A DNA stretch of 64,000 nt from Enoplolaimus lenunculus. Lineage: Eukaryota > Nematoda > Enoplea > Enoplida > Thoracostomopsidae. Numbering within the stretch: position 1 is the first letter of the stretch; every line of letters begins with the position of its first letter. The stretch spans positions 62,001 to 126,000 of the forward strand of contig JASANG010002592.1 of the NCBI GenBank assembly GCA_030248215.1, in the 5' to 3' direction. Position numbers and translations under genes: made by a program. Under the pieces are notes generated by a model. It ran no database searches. It was given only the letters and a program-made list of their open reading frames with translations, and was not told the DNA's origin. Positions 60,701 to 64,000 of the stretch are shown one piece after another.

Positions 60701-63700
60701 CTTCAATTTTAACATTTTATAATATTAATGTTTTTGAGACGTTTGGCTACTCTACCGCGCGGCACCTGCTCTACGCGATGTTTTTACTGGTCAATTTTTA
60801 TATTGGTTAAAAAGGTTGCCACTTCAGCTTCAGTGTCACGCAGTGCTGGATTACATTATTGAAATTGTCGTATCGGTTTGCGCAACGGCACCTAACGTCA
60901 AGCAACCCTAAACAACAATATAATTGCTATATTTATAAGTTTTAGTGAGGATTTTGTAGTTGTTACATTGATAAGGTACTTTGTTTTAGTAGGCAGCCTT
61001 TTTGGATTACTTTACATATCTTACGCATCTTTTACCGCGAACGTTTGTATAAAGGTAGGGACGGATGAATGTTTGATACCAATTCATTAATCTGATGGAT
61101 AACGTTCATAAATATTCCGGTTTTCATTCAGTTTTAAAAGCATAACACGGTTTGTTGTGTTTCTATTTCGGGTTTTCGTCTGATTAAAACTCAGTTTACG
61201 CTCAAGGATTAGGTTTAGACACAGGTTTAAGCTTAGAATATATTTAGTGAATATTCTTAAATTTTCTTTCGCAGTTTGGTATCATTTAGTGTTATACTGA
61301 AAACAATCGGCAATATTTAACCGTGAGAAAACTTATAGCAAAGAGCACAGTAGTCAGTACGCCAGTCGTTAATTTTCGATTTAAAAAGTTTTATACAAAA
61401 GTAATTCACACTTCTTCAGTGAATAATTGTGAAGAAAATAAATCAAAGAAAACGGTCATTTTGAGCGTCCGCAATTGATTTCTTTGAAATTAAAGAATGT
61501 GTTTCATTGTCGTGCTATATGCCGCTTAAGTCCTTGTAATACATATATATAAACATATATAATATATAATGTACATGTATATAATATATATTACTATATG
61601 AAAACTATAATTCAATGTGTGAAACGGCCGAAAAACTCGCTATCGACTGTTTGTGAATTAAAATTTTTCTTTTTAGCGTAATGGTTACCGAGACACTGCA
61701 AGGTTTAAACGAAGAAATATGTTAACTTACGAGTTTCTCTGTCAGGCAGTGCCTATGGCTTGCTAGGAATTCTAAACGTAACTAAGATGAGGGCGAGGTG
61801 GCCTACTACCACCACTTGCGCACAATCAACTCCCCTGGCTGAAGAAATTTTGGCCGCACATTAATAGTAAGTTTATAGCTTTTTTGTCCTTTGTATCAGT
61901 TTCAAGATTCGCACTTGCAGTAGTTTGTCAGTTCAAAAACTATCGCTAGCTAGCTATAAACGCTATACGTATTTGAGAATATGGACAGAGATGACCTATT
62001 ACTAAAAGAGAATAAGCGTTTGCGACAATTTGAGCCAAAAATTCACCTTACTTCAGTATGCATAGTCTTTGATTAATATCTTGGGAATTAATCAAACATA
62101 ACATGAAACATTGTTATACACTCTTTTGTTGAAATAATGGCAGCAATTTTAACTATGAAGTGATTTGCCGTCTCTTGCACACTTTCCTCGTAAAGTTTTC
62201 AAAATTGGCAGATTTTGGCATAACCTAAACTTAGGATTACTCTTGGGTTTTAGCATTGAGTTAACTTCAGCTATAGGTTTACGCTTAGATTTTAGTTTGG
62301 ATAATACAAGAGCCAATTGATACGGTTGGTTTTAGTGTAAGTTTGGTAGCAAAGATAATGCGAACAAAAGCATATATCTTTTCTGGTTGTGTCATGTGGA
62401 GTAAACCGGATTCGATGTGGGTTTGTTGTTTGATGACGTCACGGAAACGGTTAGTTGTAGCTTATTGGAGAGTACGAAAATACGTGTTCCGAAACTTGAC
62501 TATATTTCTATTCAAAATCAAGTTTTCAAAGTTTGCAACCAGTTTCTGTTGCTGAACTTTCATGGATTTTCTTCACAGCATCTAACAATGTGCCCCCAAT
62601 TTTAGGTTCGATTAACAATTATTCTGATAAGTTGCTTCAGTATAGTGATCTGAAAGAGCCATTATGCCACAGTTATTATATAATATTATCTACCACAGCA
62701 TAACGTCGATATCGTTTTTAAAGGTTCAGTTGTTATTTGAGTAGCGAAAATAAAGGTTATTTCGAGTTTATTAAAGAAATAAATAATGTTATCTACCACA
62801 GCATAAGGTCGACAGGGCTGACCGAAGTTTTCACATTGTAGCACAAATGATTTATATATGTTGTTTCACCGACGCCGACAGATTAATTCAAATACTTAAA
62901 ACTGAAATTTTGAATCGGAAACCACTTTTTAGAGCAATCCTGGGTGTGAAATAAGCTTGCTTAAGTGCCAGCACCGACTACTCTCAATTTGGCAAAATTG
63001 TAATAAAAATATTAAACCAGTCAACCCCAGAGCCACTACTGCAAAGGAGATGGGGGCGGCATCGCCTCAATGCGAACAACTTCGTGCTTCCCCATCCGAA
63101 AAATTCATAGACAGAATTAAATGTGAATTCTACGTTTAGCAAAATTCAACACTATAACACTTCTAGATTGCGAAATCATTCAACGCACAGTGGAATATTT
63201 TTTCCAAAAAAAGATATTTACAAAATGCTAAATTTGTTATTTTTACAGAATAAGATGCCGAACTTGAACAATAACGTTCAATTCATGTACTTTAAATTTC
63301 ATTGCGCACTATTCTTTAACTTCGTAAATGTAATGCTACTTGAGAAATGTTCGCAAACAGTTATATACTACGAACCGTTTGAATATCTTGAGTGCATTCA
63401 CTCAACCATATTGTCGCCATTGTTAAGTGGATTGGTAGGTGCAGTTGCGACCGTGACAACAATCTGCGAAATATGTATCGGAAATTGCATTGTATTAATT
63501 AACTATTTAAAGCAATATTGAAATTTGCAACTTAAATTAAGAAATTATGGTTAGCAGATGGTTACATATTGAGTTTCAAGGAATTTAAACCTAACGGAAA
63601 TTTCTGACCATACTCGTGCATTATTTAACAATGCACCTAGAAAGAAAACAACAACATTTATACTATTACAGGTTTCAAAAATTTTGAGACATAAATTTTT

Positions 63701-64000
63701 CTGCAGTATGTATATGATCTTTATGTAAGTCTACCAAAATACGGACCACACACTCTTATTACTGTCCCGCATATTATTTGAGTCACTAGAGAACCGTTAT
63801 CGGTCGGAGCAAAAATTTCACACAGTAGTATTTTTAATTGTTTCCAATTATTGTTTCCTAGTTCCTGAAAATTCTTTTTCAAAACAGGTGATACATTCTA
63901 AGTCACAAAAACACTGCAAATCTGCCGGAATGAGAATGAACAAAATGGTTGCCGAAATTTCAGCTGGAACCTAAACACAGTTATATCCGTAGCACTATTT
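57716..64000. other. Gene desert to the end of the window
   Basis: No host gene recognised. Seen: an AT microsatellite (61540-61600), CCTAAG/CTTAGG-like runs at 59538-59590, 61200-61245 and 62222-62300, a lone GTATTTGAGAATATGGAC at 61969-61986 resembling the end of the 5351/42172 family, and a weak GGGCAC-ended inverted pair around 60357-60473. Confidence 0.5.
61540..61600. repeat. AT-rich microsatellite
   Basis: ATATAT tracts with interspersed C and G. Simple-sequence repeat. Confidence 0.85.

Noticed and set aside
61676-61750. tRNA-like A box (TAGCGTAATGGT)
   Set aside because: No matching B box (GGTTCGANTCC) at proper spacing and no acceptor stem could be drawn.
63123-63521. 132-codon open frame with a hydrophobic C-terminal part
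   Set aside because: No recognisable domain, AT-driven amino acid content, and no supporting neighbour exon. It could be a chance frame; splice-like TTTTTACAG at 63240-63248 is not enough to call an exon.
15126-64000. Fossil retroviruses, LTR elements or Polinton-like elements
   Set aside because: I looked for long direct terminal repeats, polymerase or integrase motifs and capsid-type frames and recognised none; the visible mobile DNA is all short or non-coding DNA-transposon type.

Overview
The window looks like AT-rich animal nuclear DNA. Genes are split by GT-AG introns, the protein families are metazoan, and there is a very large burden of short non-autonomous DNA transposons. No prokaryotic, organellar or viral gene was seen, and no reverse transcriptase, integrase or LTR structure was recognised. 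The compact introns (about 0.3-1.3 kb) and the EGF-repeat receptor suit an invertebrate. A tunicate is possible, but the species cannot be decided from this sequence alone.

Genes occupy only the first 15 kb, all on the + strand. (1) Positions 61-5088 hold the 3' part of a Draper/CED-1/MEGF10-type engulfment receptor in seven exons: EGF repeats, one membrane segment, and a cytoplasmic tail with NPxY and paired YxxV motifs. Its 5' part lies before the window. (2) Positions 10243-11451 hold an intronless J-domain co-chaperone of the ARG1/DnaJ-15 type. (3) Positions 12952-14900 hold five exons of a Rab5/22-like small GTPase; the exon with the start codon was not found. All exon joins in genes 1 and 3 keep a single open frame, which strongly supports them.

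From 15 kb to 64 kb no host gene was recognised. What can be read there is a layered record of mobile DNA. A 4.66-kb element (18875-23535) has imperfect terminal inverted repeats beginning GGCC, a perfect 8-bp target duplication (GCTGGGTT), an expanded minisatellite in its left end and a nested fold-back element. A family of about 190-200 bp elements (6238-6428, 52314-52512, and two copies interrupted by other insertions) also has GGC-type ends and 8-bp duplications, with a core of degenerate CCTAAG/CTTAGG hexamers. A third family with CAGGGTRCAACC-type ends (15917-17455) sits inside copies of the second, which gives a relative order of insertion. Other families are: TA-flanked elements with CTGTANTGACCC ends (three copies) and a related 174-bp satellite; palindromic elements whose ends look like a splice donor and acceptor (38641-38851, 42456-42672); very GC-rich hairpin elements (37.0, 41.3 and 45.1 kb); and hAT-type elements with 8-bp duplications (48843-48993 perfect, 57528-57707 with one mismatch).

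The three genes show no obvious pathway link, though an engulfment receptor and an endosomal-type Rab would both act in membrane uptake. The most unusual material is the GGCC-ended element with its minisatellite, the hexamer-core family, and the intron-like palindromic elements.
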